Source: Streptomyces syringium (lineage in GTDB: Bacteria > Actinomycetota > Actinomycetes > Streptomycetales > Streptomycetaceae). Taken from it: a stretch of 64,000 bases of DNA. Below the pieces are notes generated by a model. It was not told the DNA's origin, ran no database searches, and was given only the letters and a program-made list of their open reading frames with translations. The DNA lies in contig NZ_JAGIOH010000001.1 of assembly GCF_017876625.1 (NCBI RefSeq), positions 6,965,501 to 7,029,500 on the forward strand, written 5' to 3'. Shown here piece by piece: positions 24,992 to 33,019 of this stretch (position 1 is the first letter of the stretch; every line of letters begins with the position of its first letter). Position numbers and translations under genes: made by a program.

Positions 24992-25274
24992 CCGGTGGTG
25001 ACGGGTCCGTCGTTCTGCTGAAATCCCGCACCGCGCAGCGGGGCAAAACGTCACAACCTTGCCACGGCTTCGCGGCGCCGACCCCAGAGTGTCGGCGCGG
25101 GGCCCGTCGTGGGCCGGGCGCGCCGGTCGGGCACGCGGTGATCGCGTGTAGCTTTTGTCATACAGCCGTGCCGATGACATCCGCGCGACGTGTGGTCGTC
25201 ACCTCCGCGTGCCCTGCCGCTTCGGTACCGCCCCGCCTGCACCCACCGACAGAGATCCAAAGGACGCCCTGCCC

Positions 25275-26069
25275 ATGCCCTACGTGCGCCACTGGTTGCG
25301 CAACTCCATCCTGCTGTTCGCGACCGCGATCGCGCTGGGCCTCGTCGCCGCGCACACGAAGCTGATCCAGCCGCACGACCTGCAGCTGGACCGCACGATC
25401 CAGACCAACACCCGCACGGGCTGGCTGAACCACACGATGGAGGGCGTCAGCGCCCTCGCCTCGCCGGTCGCGGGCCTGCTGATCCTCGCGGTCTGGAGCG
25501 GCTGGCTGCTGTTCGTGCGGCGCAAGCCGACGAAGGCGGTCGCCACCTTCCTCGTGGTGGCGGTCGGCTGGAACAGCACGCAGATCGCGAAGGCCCTCGT
25601 CGCCCGGCCCCGGCCGCCGCGGCAGTTCATGCTGGACCCGGAGATCGGCTCCAACAGCTTCCCCAGCGGTCACACCGCCTTCACGGTCTCGGCCGTGATC
25701 GCCGCGTACTTCCTGCTGCGCGAGACCCGGCACCGGCGCACCGTCCTCGTCCTCGGTACGTTCGCGGTGCTGCTCATCGCCTTCTCCCGGATGTACGTCG
25801 GCGCCCACTATCCGACCGACACCTTCGGCTCGGTGCTGATCGCCGCTTCCGCGATCACCTTCGTGACGGGCGTGTGGCACGCCTGGCTGCTGCCGCAGCT
25901 GCACCGCGTGCCGCTGATGGAGCGCTACGGGCTGACCCAGGAGCGGGAAGCCCTCGCGCGGGAGGCCGCCACGGCCCAGGGCATCGCGTATGTGCCCGGG
26001 CAGACGCGGGCCGGGGCGCCCGGCGCGCCGTCCGGCGGCGGCCGCCACCGCAAGCACGCGGCGCGCTGA
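25275..26069 (+). CDS. PAP2-family membrane phosphatase
   Basis: This 264-residue membrane protein has the three phosphatidic-acid-phosphatase motifs: KALVARPRPP (KxxxxxxRP), FPSGHTAF (PSGH) and SRMYVGAHYPTD (SRxxxxxHxxxD). About five or six hydrophobic segments surround them. Such enzymes dephosphorylate lipid phosphates or undecaprenyl pyrophosphate at the outer face of the membrane. The C-terminal 50 residues are a basic, Ala/Gly-rich cytoplasmic tail. The ATG at 25275 begins a normal amphipathic N-terminus. The 283 bases before it contain the likely promoter. A very stable hairpin follows. Confidence 0.9.
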   Translation: MPYVRHWLRNSILLFATAIALGLVAAHTKLIQPHDLQLDRTIQTNTRTGWLNHTMEGVSALASPVAGLLILAVWSGWLLFVRRKPTKAVATFLVVAVGWNSTQIAKALVARPRPPRQFMLDPEIGSNSFPSGHTAFTVSAVIAAYFLLRETRHRRTVLVLGTFAVLLIAFSRMYVGAHYPTDTFGSVLIAASAITFVTGVWHAWLLPQLHRVPLMERYGLTQEREALAREAATAQGIAYVPGQTRAGAPGAPSGGGRHRKHAAR

Positions 26070-26111
26070 GCCCCGCCTTCCTCATCCGCTCCCTCTGATT
26101 CCCACCCGGGC

Positions 26112-26143
26112 CGGCCCCGGGGGCCCACCGGCCCCCGGGGCCG
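26112..26143 (+). terminator. Hairpin after the PAP2 gene
   Basis: Perfect 14-bp arms (CGGCCCCGGGGGCC and GGCCCCCGGGGCCG) with a 4-nt loop lie 43 bases after the stop. This is a typical U-less streptomycete terminator. Confidence 0.75.
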
Positions 26144-26264
26144 CTCGCGTCCCGCCACCCCTTCCGTATTTCTGTAACGCGTTCTACTGTGTGCGCCGTC
26201 GTCGCGGGGCGCCCGCGCGGTGCCAGGGAACAGCCACCGGGACCAGCGGGACCTTGGAGGGGCC

Positions 26265-27464
26265 GTGGATCTCCAGTACACCCCCGAACAGCGGCGGTTG
26301 CGCACGGAACTGCGGGAGTACTTCGCCGCGCTGGTGCCCGACAACGCCTACGCCCGGCACTTCGACCCCGCCGAGCAGAAGCGCTTCTACCGCCGGACGA
26401 TCCGCCGCCTCGGCGCGGACGGCCGCCTCGGGGCCGGCTGGCCGAAGGAGTACGGCGGCAGCGGCATGACGCCGATGGAACAGTTCATCTTCTTCGACGA
26501 GGCCGCGCAGGCGGGCGTGCCGCTGCCGCTCATGGCCCTGAACACCGTCGGCCCCACGATCATGCAGTTCGGCACCGACGAGCAGAAGGCGTACTTCCTC
26601 CCGAAGATCCTCTCCGGTGAGCTGGACTTCGCCATCGGCTACAGCGAGCCCGACGCCGGGACCGACCTCGCCTCCCTCAAGACCCGCGCGGTGCGCGAGG
26701 GCGACGAGACCACCGGCCACTACACGGTGAACGGGCAGAAGATCTGGACCACCAACGGCGACACCGCCGACTGGGTCTGGCTGGCCGTGCGCACCCGGCC
26801 CGTCGAGGACGGGGTGCCGCCGCACAAGGGCATCACCATCCTCCTCGTGCCGACCACCGACCCCGGCTACTCCTGCACCCTCATCCGCACCCTCGCCTCG
26901 CACGACACCACCGCGAGCCATTACGACAACGTCCGGGTGCCCGCCGGCCGCCGCGTTGGCGAGGAGGACCAGGGCTGGCGGCTGATCACCACCCAGCTCA
27001 ACCATGAGCGCGTCACCCTCGCCGCTCATGGCGCCACCGCCATCAGCGCCCTGCGCCAGGTCCAGCGCTGGGCCGCCGACACCAAGCTCGCCGACGGCCG
27101 GCGCGTCATCGACCTCGGCTGGGTCCGCGGCCGGCTCGCTCGTACGCACCTCAGGCTCGACGCCATGAAGCTGCTCAACTGGCGCATGGTGGACGCCCTG
27201 CAACGGGCCACGCTCACCCCGCAGGACGCCTCGGCCGTGAAGGTCTACGGATCCGAGGCCCGCCGGGACGCCTACGCCTGGCTGATGGAGATCCTCGGCG
27301 CGGCCGGCCCCCTGAAGGAGGGCTCGGCGGGCGCGGTGCTCCACGGGGAGCTGGAGCGCGGCTACCGCAGTGCCGTCATCTTCACGTTCGGCGGCGGCAA
27401 CAACGAGATCCAGCGGGAGATCATCTCCTGGATCGGGCTCGGCATGCCCAGGGTGCGCCGCTGA
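26265..27464 (+). CDS. Acyl-CoA dehydrogenase
   Basis: This 399-residue FAD-dependent acyl-CoA dehydrogenase has FAIGYSEPDAGTDLASLKT (FAD/substrate segment), the GQKIWTTNGDTADWVWLAVRT strand region and a C-terminal helical domain ending in FGGGNNEIQREIISW. It introduces an alpha-beta double bond in an acyl-CoA. The sequence style (VDLQYTPEQRRLR start, long Tyr/His loop) resembles the FadE enzymes of actinobacterial sterol and branched-acid breakdown. The GTG at 26265 follows TTGGAGGGG. The gene stands alone between the PAP2 gene and the converging monooxygenase gene. Confidence 0.9.
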   Translation: MDLQYTPEQRRLRTELREYFAALVPDNAYARHFDPAEQKRFYRRTIRRLGADGRLGAGWPKEYGGSGMTPMEQFIFFDEAAQAGVPLPLMALNTVGPTIMQFGTDEQKAYFLPKILSGELDFAIGYSEPDAGTDLASLKTRAVREGDETTGHYTVNGQKIWTTNGDTADWVWLAVRTRPVEDGVPPHKGITILLVPTTDPGYSCTLIRTLASHDTTASHYDNVRVPAGRRVGEEDQGWRLITTQLNHERVTLAAHGATAISALRQVQRWAADTKLADGRRVIDLGWVRGRLARTHLRLDAMKLLNWRMVDALQRATLTPQDASAVKVYGSEARRDAYAWLMEILGAAGPLKEGSAGAVLHGELERGYRSAVIFTFGGGNNEIQREIISWIGLGMPRVRR

Positions 27465-27479
27465 TCGTCATCGCGCTCG

Positions 27480-27788
27480 TCATCGCTGGTAGGGGCTGTG
27501 CATGGTGAGGAAGCGGATGTCGAGGTCGGTCTCCAGGTAGTCCATGCGCCGCTCCCAGAAGGCGTGCATGCGGGGGAGCGCCAGGTGGGCGTCGAGGTCG
27601 GCCCGGGAGCGCCAGGCCTCGTAGAAGACGAAGACGCCGGGCTCGTCGCGATCCTCGTGGAAGTGGTACTCCAGGCAGCCGGATTCCTGCCGGGTCGGCT
27701 CGACGAACGAGAGCAGAAGCTGCTTCAACTCCTCGGCGCGCTCCGGCTTGGGGCGCGCGGTGCCGACGAGTGTGAAGGGCTGAGTCAT
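27480..27788 (-). CDS. Antibiotic biosynthesis monooxygenase (ABM/YgiN-like) protein
   Basis: This 102-residue dimeric ferredoxin-like fold protein has the ABM-family pattern: FTLVGTARPKPERAEELKQLL, then ESGCLEYHFHEDRDEPGVFVFYEAW and ADLDAHLALPRMHAFW, each in its usual place. The family includes cofactor-free quinol monooxygenases and heme-degrading enzymes. It is divergent from an ArsR-type regulator. Two identical operator-like dyads sit between the two genes, so the protein is probably induced when the regulator is released by a quinone-like or electrophilic compound. Confidence 0.87.
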   Translation of the reverse strand: MTQPFTLVGTARPKPERAEELKQLLLSFVEPTRQESGCLEYHFHEDRDEPGVFVFYEAWRSRADLDAHLALPRMHAFWERRMDYLETDLDIRFLTMHSPYQR

Positions 27789-27806
27789 GAAGGGTTCCCC
27801 CCTGGT

Positions 27807-27828
27807 AGGTACAATGGATCTCGTACCT
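27807..27828. promoter_or_regulatory. Operator-like dyad 1 (AGGTAC-N10-GTACCT)
   Basis: AGGTAC at 27807-27812 and GTACCT at 27823-27828 are perfect complements separated by 10 bases. The same architecture recurs 43 bases downstream. The site lies close to the start of the ABM gene, so binding there would block its transcription. Confidence 0.65.
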
Positions 27829-27849
27829 GCCGGACGTTATCGGACTCGT

Positions 27850-27871
27850 AGGTACGATGCAATCCGTACCT
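27850..27871. promoter_or_regulatory. Operator-like dyad 2 (AGGTAC-N10-GTACCT)
   Basis: This is a second copy of the same dyad with the same spacing, 18 bases before the ArsR-type start and next to its ribosome-binding site. The 43-bp offset is about four helical turns, which would place two regulator dimers on the same DNA face. Confidence 0.65.
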
Positions 27872-27888
27872 CAAGGAGGGGGTCCCGC

Positions 27889-28206
27889 ATGCCCGACGGT
27901 GAAGGTCACCCGAGCGTCGAGGAGATCGAGCTCGGCCCGGTGCTCTCCGCGCTGGCGGATCCGCTGCGCCGCCGCGTGGTGCGCGAGCTGGCGGCCGAGC
28001 CCGACGGTGCAGCGCGGACGTGCAGTTCCTTCGGGCTGCCGGTCTCCAAGGCGACCGTCACCCACCACTTCCGCGCACTGCGCGAGGCCGGGCTGATCCG
28101 GCAGGTCGACCGGGGCAACAGCCGCATGGCCAGCCTGCGCCGGGCCGACATCGAGCAGCGGTTTCCCGGACTCCTGGGCATCGTGGCGGCCGAGCCGGAG
28201 GAATGA
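27889..28206 (+). CDS. ArsR-family winged-helix regulator
   Basis: This 105-residue protein has an ArsR-type helix-turn-helix: LSALADPLRRRVVRELA, then FGLPVSKATVTHHFRALREAGL and the wing IRQVDRGNSRMASLRR. No metal-binding Cys pair typical of ArsR/SmtB is present. One Cys lies in ARTCSSFG and could sense electrophiles. The ATG follows AAGGAGGGGG. It is divergent from the ABM monooxygenase, with twin dyads between, and very likely represses both genes. Confidence 0.88.
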   Translation: MPDGEGHPSVEEIELGPVLSALADPLRRRVVRELAAEPDGAARTCSSFGLPVSKATVTHHFRALREAGLIRQVDRGNSRMASLRRADIEQRFPGLLGIVAAEPEE

Positions 28207-28377
28207 GCGCAGGAGCGGGGCGGTCCCCTGAGCGCCGGCGTCCTGACCCACGCGCGCGCTGGCGCCCCGCCCGTCGCTCAGCCCGTTTCCTGGCCTTGGG
28301 TGCCTCGTTGGGCTGATTGGTGGCTTTTCCTGCCCGCCCGCCACCTGTCTCAGCCGACGAGGAAATGGAGCCCTGTC

Positions 28378-28785
28378 ATGCGTCGCATTCCTTCGCTCGC
28401 CACCGCCGCTGTCGCCCTGGTCGTCGCCGCCTTCGGCGCCGTACCCACCGCGAGCGCGTCCTCCACGCTCCCCACGGCCCCCACAGCCCCCATCCGCCTG
28501 GCGGCCTTCAACTGCGCCCCCGGACACTTCTGCATCTACAGCGACTGGAACGGCGGGGGAACCCGCTGCCAGTGGTCCCAGGACAACAAGGCGAACACCG
28601 CCGACGACTGTTCCTTCATCCGGCGGGGGCAGAACGTCCGCTCCGTATGGAACGGGACCGGGCACCGGGTGCAGTACTACACGAAGACCAACCACAACAA
28701 GAGCGGCCGCATCGGCTCCACCCCGGCCGGCGCGGGCGGCAATCTGCAGGGCAACTACCAGATCTGGTCCTTCAAGCCCCAGTAG
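28378..28785 (+). CDS. Secreted peptidase-inhibitor I36-like protein
   Basis: This 135-residue protein has a signal peptide (MRRIPSLATAAVALVVAAFG followed by an Ala-rich cleavage region near residue 30). The mature part contains NCAPGHFCIYSDWNGGG and further Cys residues, matching the beta/gamma-crystallin-like fold of the I36 inhibitor family. That family includes the Streptomyces metalloproteinase inhibitor. It should be exported. Inhibition of a protease is inferred from family resemblance only. The ATG is preceded by AGGAAATGGAG. A strong hairpin follows. Confidence 0.8.
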   Translation: MRRIPSLATAAVALVVAAFGAVPTASASSTLPTAPTAPIRLAAFNCAPGHFCIYSDWNGGGTRCQWSQDNKANTADDCSFIRRGQNVRSVWNGTGHRVQYYTKTNHNKSGRIGSTPAGAGGNLQGNYQIWSFKPQ

Positions 28786-28806
28786 CGACAGGGGACACAC
28801 GCACCT

Positions 28807-28846
28807 GTGCGGGCCCGTGGAGGGAAGAACCTCCCCGGGCCCGCAC
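28807..28846. terminator. Bidirectional hairpin after the I36-like gene
   Basis: Outer arms GTGCGGGCCCG (28807-28817) and CGGGCCCGCAC (28836-28846) are perfect complements, with an inner GGAGG/CCTCC stem. It sits between the I36-like gene and the converging DJ-1/PfpI gene and probably ends both transcripts. Confidence 0.75.
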
Positions 28847-28852
28847 GGCGTT

Positions 28853-29521
28853 TCAGAACCCGGCGGGCACCGGGCCGGTGGCGTGCCAGACGGTGCCCCG
28901 GCGTTCGTGGGCGAAGAGCTTCTCGACGGCGTGGGCGACGCGGGGGCCCAGTTCGCGTTCCAGCAGATACAGGGCGAGGTCCAGGCCGGAGGTGACGCCC
29001 GCGCCGGTCACCAGGTCGCCGTCGTCGACGACGCGGGCGTCGATCGCGACCACTCCACCGGCGTCCAACAGGCCGACGCCCAGGTGGTGCGTGGTCGCAT
29101 GCCGGCCGGCGATCAGTCCGGCCATGGCGAGGAGCCCCGAGCCGCCGCAGACCGTCGCCACGGTCAGCCCCTCACGGTCGAGGGCCTCCTTCAGCAGAGC
29201 CGGCAGTCCGGTCCGCAGCGCACGGCCGAGCCGGGCGGGGATGGAATCCTCGTCCACCGGGGCGCCGGGGTCGGAAAGGGTGCCGAGGCGGCCCGCCGCT
29301 CCCGGCACGAGGACCAGGTCCGCGCGCCGCGGATCGAGTGCGGCGACGGCTCGCAGGGTCAGCGGCCCCGTGCCGCTGGGCACTTCGCGCGCCCCCTCGG
29401 CCGAGACCAGCTCGACCGTCAGCGCTCCCGGCACGGCCATCCCGCCGGCGAACAGCACCTCGTAGGGGGCGATGACGTCCAGCGGGTCGAAGCCGTCGAA
29501 CAGCACGATCTGACACAGCAT
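28853..29521 (-). CDS. DJ-1/PfpI (class I glutamine amidotransferase-like) protein
   Basis: This 222-residue protein has a DJ-1/PfpI fold: MLCQIVLFDGFDPLDVIAPYE at the N-terminus (split naturally after residue 20), LVLVPGAAG, and the nucleophile elbow VATVCGGSGLLA with the reactive Cys. A THHLGVGLLDAGG stretch follows. It resembles the amidase-like domain of AraC-type regulators and isonitrile hydratase, but has no DNA-binding domain. Possible roles are glyoxalase/deglycase, isocyanide hydratase or stress protein. It is divergent from the SDR-SnoaL fusion gene, with about 170 bases between the starts. Confidence 0.85.
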   Translation of the reverse strand: MLCQIVLFDGFDPLDVIAPYEVLFAGGMAVPGALTVELVSAEGAREVPSGTGPLTLRAVAALDPRRADLVLVPGAAGRLGTLSDPGAPVDEDSIPARLGRALRTGLPALLKEALDREGLTVATVCGGSGLLAMAGLIAGRHATTHHLGVGLLDAGGVVAIDARVVDDGDLVTGAGVTSGLDLALYLLERELGPRVAHAVEKLFAHERRGTVWHATGPVPAGF

Positions 29522-29689
29522 CGGGGCGAGTCCCTTCGGTGGGGAGTTCTGCGGGGAGTTCTGTGCGAGTGGTGCCCCAGGGGGCGTTGTTCACCGACGC
29601 TAGTCACCGTCCGGACGGCCCAGTAGTGGCTGGAATGCCAGAACCCAACGGGTTGTGGCCAGAAGAAGGATCGGAAAGAGGAGGGGCAT

Positions 29690-30742
29690 ATGACCGGCAA
29701 GGTGTGGTTCATCACCGTGAGCGCCCGTGGCCTGGGACGGGAGATCGCCGAAGCGGCCCTGCGTGCCGGCGACCGCGTCGCCGCGACCACCCATGACGAG
29801 GGGTGCCTCGACGGGCTCGCACGGTCCTACGGCAGTGACCTCCTGCCCCTTCCGCTCGACGTGACCGACCCGGCCGCGGCCCGCCGGGCCGTCGACGAGG
29901 CGGTGCGGGCCTTCGGGCGGATCGACGTCGTCGTGAACAACGCGGGCCACGTGGATCCGGAATCCGCTCCGGAGGCCGTCGGGGACACCCGTCTGTCAGC
30001 AGTCGTCAACGTCACCAAGGCGGCCCTGCCCGTGCTGCGCCGGCAGGGGAAGGGGCACCTCCTCACCTTGTCCGCACCGGGCCTCTCCCCGGACCACCTC
30101 GCCGATGTGGCCGTGAGCGGCTTCAGCGAGGTGCTCGCCCGGGAGGTCGCCCCGCTCGGGATCAAGGTCACGGTGATCGAGCCCGGCGGCTCCGGATCCG
30201 GCTTCCGCCAGGAGGGTTTCCCCCGCGCGGCCGACGACCCGGCGGACGTCGCGGACACCGTCCGCCGCCTCGTGGAGCTGGACGAACCACCGATACACGT
30301 CGTGCTGGGACCTGACGACGCCCCGGCCCGCCCCGCAGACGTCGTCAGACGACACCTCGACGAAGTGGTCAACGGCGGCGACGTCGGCCTCGTCGACGAA
30401 CTGTGGGCGGAAGACCTCCATTGCCGCGGCGGCATCCTGGGGGAGTGCCACGGCCTCGACGAGTGGAAAGGGTTCATGGCGGCGAACCGGGGTGCCCTCG
30501 CCGACCTGCACCTGGACGTCAAGGACGTCGTCGCGAGCGGCGACAAGGTGGTGGTCCGGTTCGTCGGAAGCGCCATCCACTCCCGGGCGTTCCTGGGGGT
30601 ACCGGCCACCGGAAGGAAAGCCGAATGGCTCGGCATCGGCATCTACACCGTCCGGGACGGCAAGATAACCGACGCGTGGTTCGGCGAGGACTGGCTGGGC
30701 ATGCTGCTCCAGCTCGGTGCCGTCACTCTGCCCACCGCCTGA
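29690..30742 (+). CDS. Degenerate SDR domain fused to a SnoaL-like domain
   Basis: Residues 1-215 of this 350-residue protein follow the short-chain dehydrogenase fold (VVVNNAGHVDPES, REVAPLGIKVTVIEPGG), and residues ~225-350 form a SnoaL/NTF2-like cone ending in IYTVRDGKITDAWFGEDW. The SDR active site is damaged. The glycine-rich loop reads ITVSARGLG instead of TGxxxGxG. Where the Tyr-x-x-x-Lys pair should precede AVxGFSEVLA, the sequence reads DHLADVAVSG, with Asp at both catalytic positions. A reductase role is therefore doubtful. The SnoaL-like half may bind or turn over the substrate, with the SDR half as scaffold or sensor. The ATG follows AGAGGAGGG. The stop codon lies in the first unit of a tandem repeat. 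Confidence 0.75.
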   Translation: MTGKVWFITVSARGLGREIAEAALRAGDRVAATTHDEGCLDGLARSYGSDLLPLPLDVTDPAAARRAVDEAVRAFGRIDVVVNNAGHVDPESAPEAVGDTRLSAVVNVTKAALPVLRRQGKGHLLTLSAPGLSPDHLADVAVSGFSEVLAREVAPLGIKVTVIEPGGSGSGFRQEGFPRAADDPADVADTVRRLVELDEPPIHVVLGPDDAPARPADVVRRHLDEVVNGGDVGLVDELWAEDLHCRGGILGECHGLDEWKGFMAANRGALADLHLDVKDVVASGDKVVVRFVGSAIHSRAFLGVPATGRKAEWLGIGIYTVRDGKITDAWFGEDWLGMLLQLGAVTLPTA

Positions 30743-30799
30743 CGCCCACCGCCTGACGCCCACCGCTTGATGCCCACCGCCTGACGCCCACCGCCTGAC
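30730..30799 (+). repeat. Five tandem copies of a 14-bp unit
   Basis: The unit GCCCACCGCCTGAC occurs five times head to tail, with the third copy changed at two positions. The first copy contains the stop codon of the SDR-SnoaL gene. Because 14 is not a multiple of 3, the TGA in successive copies falls in different frames. It probably arose by slippage. Confidence 0.9.
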
Positions 30800-30884
30800 G
30801 CCGGGCGCCGCGCGGACGACCGGCGGGCTGACGTCCTTCGATCACCGGTCCGGTCCCGGGCCCCCGCGCCGGACCGGACCGAGG

Positions 30885-31544
30885 TCAGCGGCCCCGGGCC
30901 GCCTTCGGCGGCTTGGTGGCGAGTTCCGCGTGCCGCACCGCGAAACCGCCCTCGACCACCGGGGCGAAGGGGGCCGGAGCCATGCAGGTGCCCACGCGCG
31001 CTCCGACGGGGCTCCCCTTCTCGTCGGTGTCCAGGTTCCCCACCCCCCAGGAGAAACCGAACCGGTCCTGGCCGCCCCTGCCGTCGTGGATGCTGAATCC
31101 CCGCCGCTCACCGATGGTGTCGGCCAGCTCCGGATCGTTGACCGTGGCGATGGTCGCGGTGACTGTCGCGGTGCGGTCGCCGGTCACGAGGCAGTCGACG
31201 GTCGCCACGGACTTCATGGTCTTGTTGTCCTTGGCCGACCAGTGCGAGATGGTGATCGTGCCCTTCGCGTCGGTGGGCAGGCCGTTCTCCAACTGCGGGA
31301 TGCCGGGATAGGGCCGCGAGTACGGAGCGGACGTCGCGTCGACGGTGAAGCGGATGTCGTCGTCGGGGACGAAACCGTAGAAGATCCGGCCCCCGCCGTG
31401 GACGCTCGCGGGACCGGCCGGCCGTGCGTCGCGCTGCTCCGGTGCCGCCGAAGCCGGGACGCCGGTCGTCAAGGTGGCCAGTGCCGCCGTCGCGACGACG
31501 GCGACGACGGCCTTGCGGCAGGTGGTGCGGGTGATGTCTCGCAT
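30885..31544 (-). CDS. Secreted protein of unknown function
   Basis: This 219-residue protein begins MRDITRTTCRKAVVAVVATA and continues with a hydrophobic, Ala-rich stretch to an ASAAPE-type cleavage site near residue 35. The mature part contains FYGFVPDDDIRFTVDATSAP, TITISHWSAKDNKTMKSVA and two Cys residues that could pair. I know similar secreted proteins in streptomycetes only as hypothetical. The ATG at 31544 follows AGGGAG. A longer frame to 31628 lacks a good ribosome-binding site. It is divergent from a two-component system and may be its target. Confidence 0.75.
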   Translation of the reverse strand: MRDITRTTCRKAVVAVVATAALATLTTGVPASAAPEQRDARPAGPASVHGGGRIFYGFVPDDDIRFTVDATSAPYSRPYPGIPQLENGLPTDAKGTITISHWSAKDNKTMKSVATVDCLVTGDRTATVTATIATVNDPELADTIGERRGFSIHDGRGGQDRFGFSWGVGNLDTDEKGSPVGARVGTCMAPAPFAPVVEGGFAVRHAELATKPPKAARGR

Positions 31545-31629
31545 GGTGAACTCCCTCGCTCCGCAGGCCCGGTGGCCGCGCTCCGGCTGATGGACCAAGC
31601 GTCGTCCACCGGTCGTGACCGCGGCCATC

Positions 31630-31686
31630 TGCCGATCGGCGGATCCCTCCGCTCCCGTCGGCGGCGGGTCTGTGCCGATCGGCGGA
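31630..31686. promoter_or_regulatory. Two identical 14-bp palindromic sites before the sensor kinase
   Basis: TGCCGATCGGCGGA occurs at 31630-31643 and again at 31673-31686, 43 bases apart (about four helical turns). Each contains the perfect palindrome GCCGATCGGC. They lie between the secreted-protein gene and the kinase/regulator pair and are good candidates for binding sites of the NarL-type response regulator encoded at 32982. Confidence 0.55.
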
Positions 31687-31747
31687 GAGCGCCGGTGCGG
31701 CGGCCGTCCGTAGAGTCCACGGCATGGGGACGATCACGGGGGAGCGC

Positions 31748-33019
31748 ATGACATCGGCGATGACGCGTCGCGACACGGTCCTGGCCGCCGGCACAGGAGC
31801 GTCGGCCTGCGCGGCGGCGGGCGTCGCGGCCCTCACCCACGGGGGGCATCCGGTCGCGGCCCTGTCGACGGTCGCGGCGCCCGCGCTGGCCCTCTGGGCG
31901 CTGCTGTGCCGGGCGCGGTCCAGGGAGCGCCTGGCACTGCCGGTCGCGGCGGCGGCGGTGCTGTCCCTGGTGAGTACCTTCGCCGTTCCGCAGGACCGGA
32001 CGGACGGCGGCTGGGGCTCGTACGGGAACCTCGTCGAGGCGGGGGCGCTGGCGGCGCTGCTCACCGTGGTGGTCCGCCGGTCGCCGGTGCGGCACGTGCT
32101 GCCGGCCGGGCTCGTGGCCGGGGCGGCCGTCTCGTTGTGGACCTGGCCGTTGGTGCCGTCCCTGTCCTTCCTGGCGCACGTCGGCGCGGCCGCGTTCTGG
32201 TCGCTGCCGGTGCTGGGGGCGGTCGTCGTCGGCGGCTACCCCCGGTGGGCCGAGCGCCGGGCACGGGGCCGGGTGCGGGACGCGCGGCGCGCGCAGCAGC
32301 TCGGGATCGCCCGCGACCTCCACGACTTCATCGCCCACGACGTCAGCGGCATCGTCGCCCAGGCGCAGGCGGCCGGCTTCGTCGCCGCCTCCGCCCCCGA
32401 GCAGGCCCTGCCCGCGCTGAGGCGCATCGAGGAGGCCGGCCTCAACGCACTGGAGTCGATGGACCGCATGGTCCGGATGCTCCACGACGACACCTGGACC
32501 GACGGTGCCGCTCCGCACGGCGTCGACCCGCTGCCGGGCCCCGGGCAACTCCCGGGACTGATCGAGCGGTTCTCGGCCGCGGACGGACCCCGGGCCCGTC
32601 TCGCCCTCGACCCGGGCGCGGCGGACACCCTCTCCCGCGATGCCGGCGCGACCGCGTACCGCGTCGTCGTGGAGGCGCTGACCAACGTCCGACGGCACGC
32701 GCCCCGGGCGACCCGCGTCGATGTCGTCCTCGCCGCCACGGGAGAGGACACCGTCGAGGTCAGGGTGAGCAACGACGCGGGGGACAACGGGCAGAAGGGC
32801 CCCGCCGCCCGCTGGGAGCGGGACGACCGGAATGGCGGACACGGCCTGCGGGGCCTGCGCGAGCGGGTGCGGGTGGCCGGCGGGAGCCTGTCCGCCGGAC
32901 CGCGTGACGGCAGCGGCTGGCACGTCGTCGCCGTCCTGCCCCGGACACCTGGCCCGCCCCCGGTCCCTCCGGAGAGGGATCATGACCGGTGTGACCATAC
33001 GCATCCTGCTGGCCGATGA
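31748..33019 (+). CDS. NarL-type sensor histidine kinase
   Basis: This 423-residue membrane kinase has about five hydrophobic segments in residues 10-165. A HisKA_3 dimerisation helix with the phosphorylated His in IARDLHDFIAHDVSGIV follows, and then an ATPase domain with YRVVVEALTNVRRHAP (N box) and GGHGLRGLRERV (G box). The sensor half has almost no extracytoplasmic loop, so it may sense within the membrane. The ATG at 31748 follows GGGGGAG. An ATG at 31724 is an alternative. Its last 38 nt overlap the response-regulator gene. Confidence 0.9.
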   Translation: MTSAMTRRDTVLAAGTGASACAAAGVAALTHGGHPVAALSTVAAPALALWALLCRARSRERLALPVAAAAVLSLVSTFAVPQDRTDGGWGSYGNLVEAGALAALLTVVVRRSPVRHVLPAGLVAGAAVSLWTWPLVPSLSFLAHVGAAAFWSLPVLGAVVVGGYPRWAERRARGRVRDARRAQQLGIARDLHDFIAHDVSGIVAQAQAAGFVAASAPEQALPALRRIEEAGLNALESMDRMVRMLHDDTWTDGAAPHGVDPLPGPGQLPGLIERFSAADGPRARLALDPGAADTLSRDAGATAYRVVVEALTNVRRHAPRATRVDVVLAATGEDTVEVRVSNDAGDNGQKGPAARWERDDRNGGHGLRGLRERVRVAGGSLSAGPRDGSGWHVVAVLPRTPGPPPVPPERDHDRCDHTHPAGR

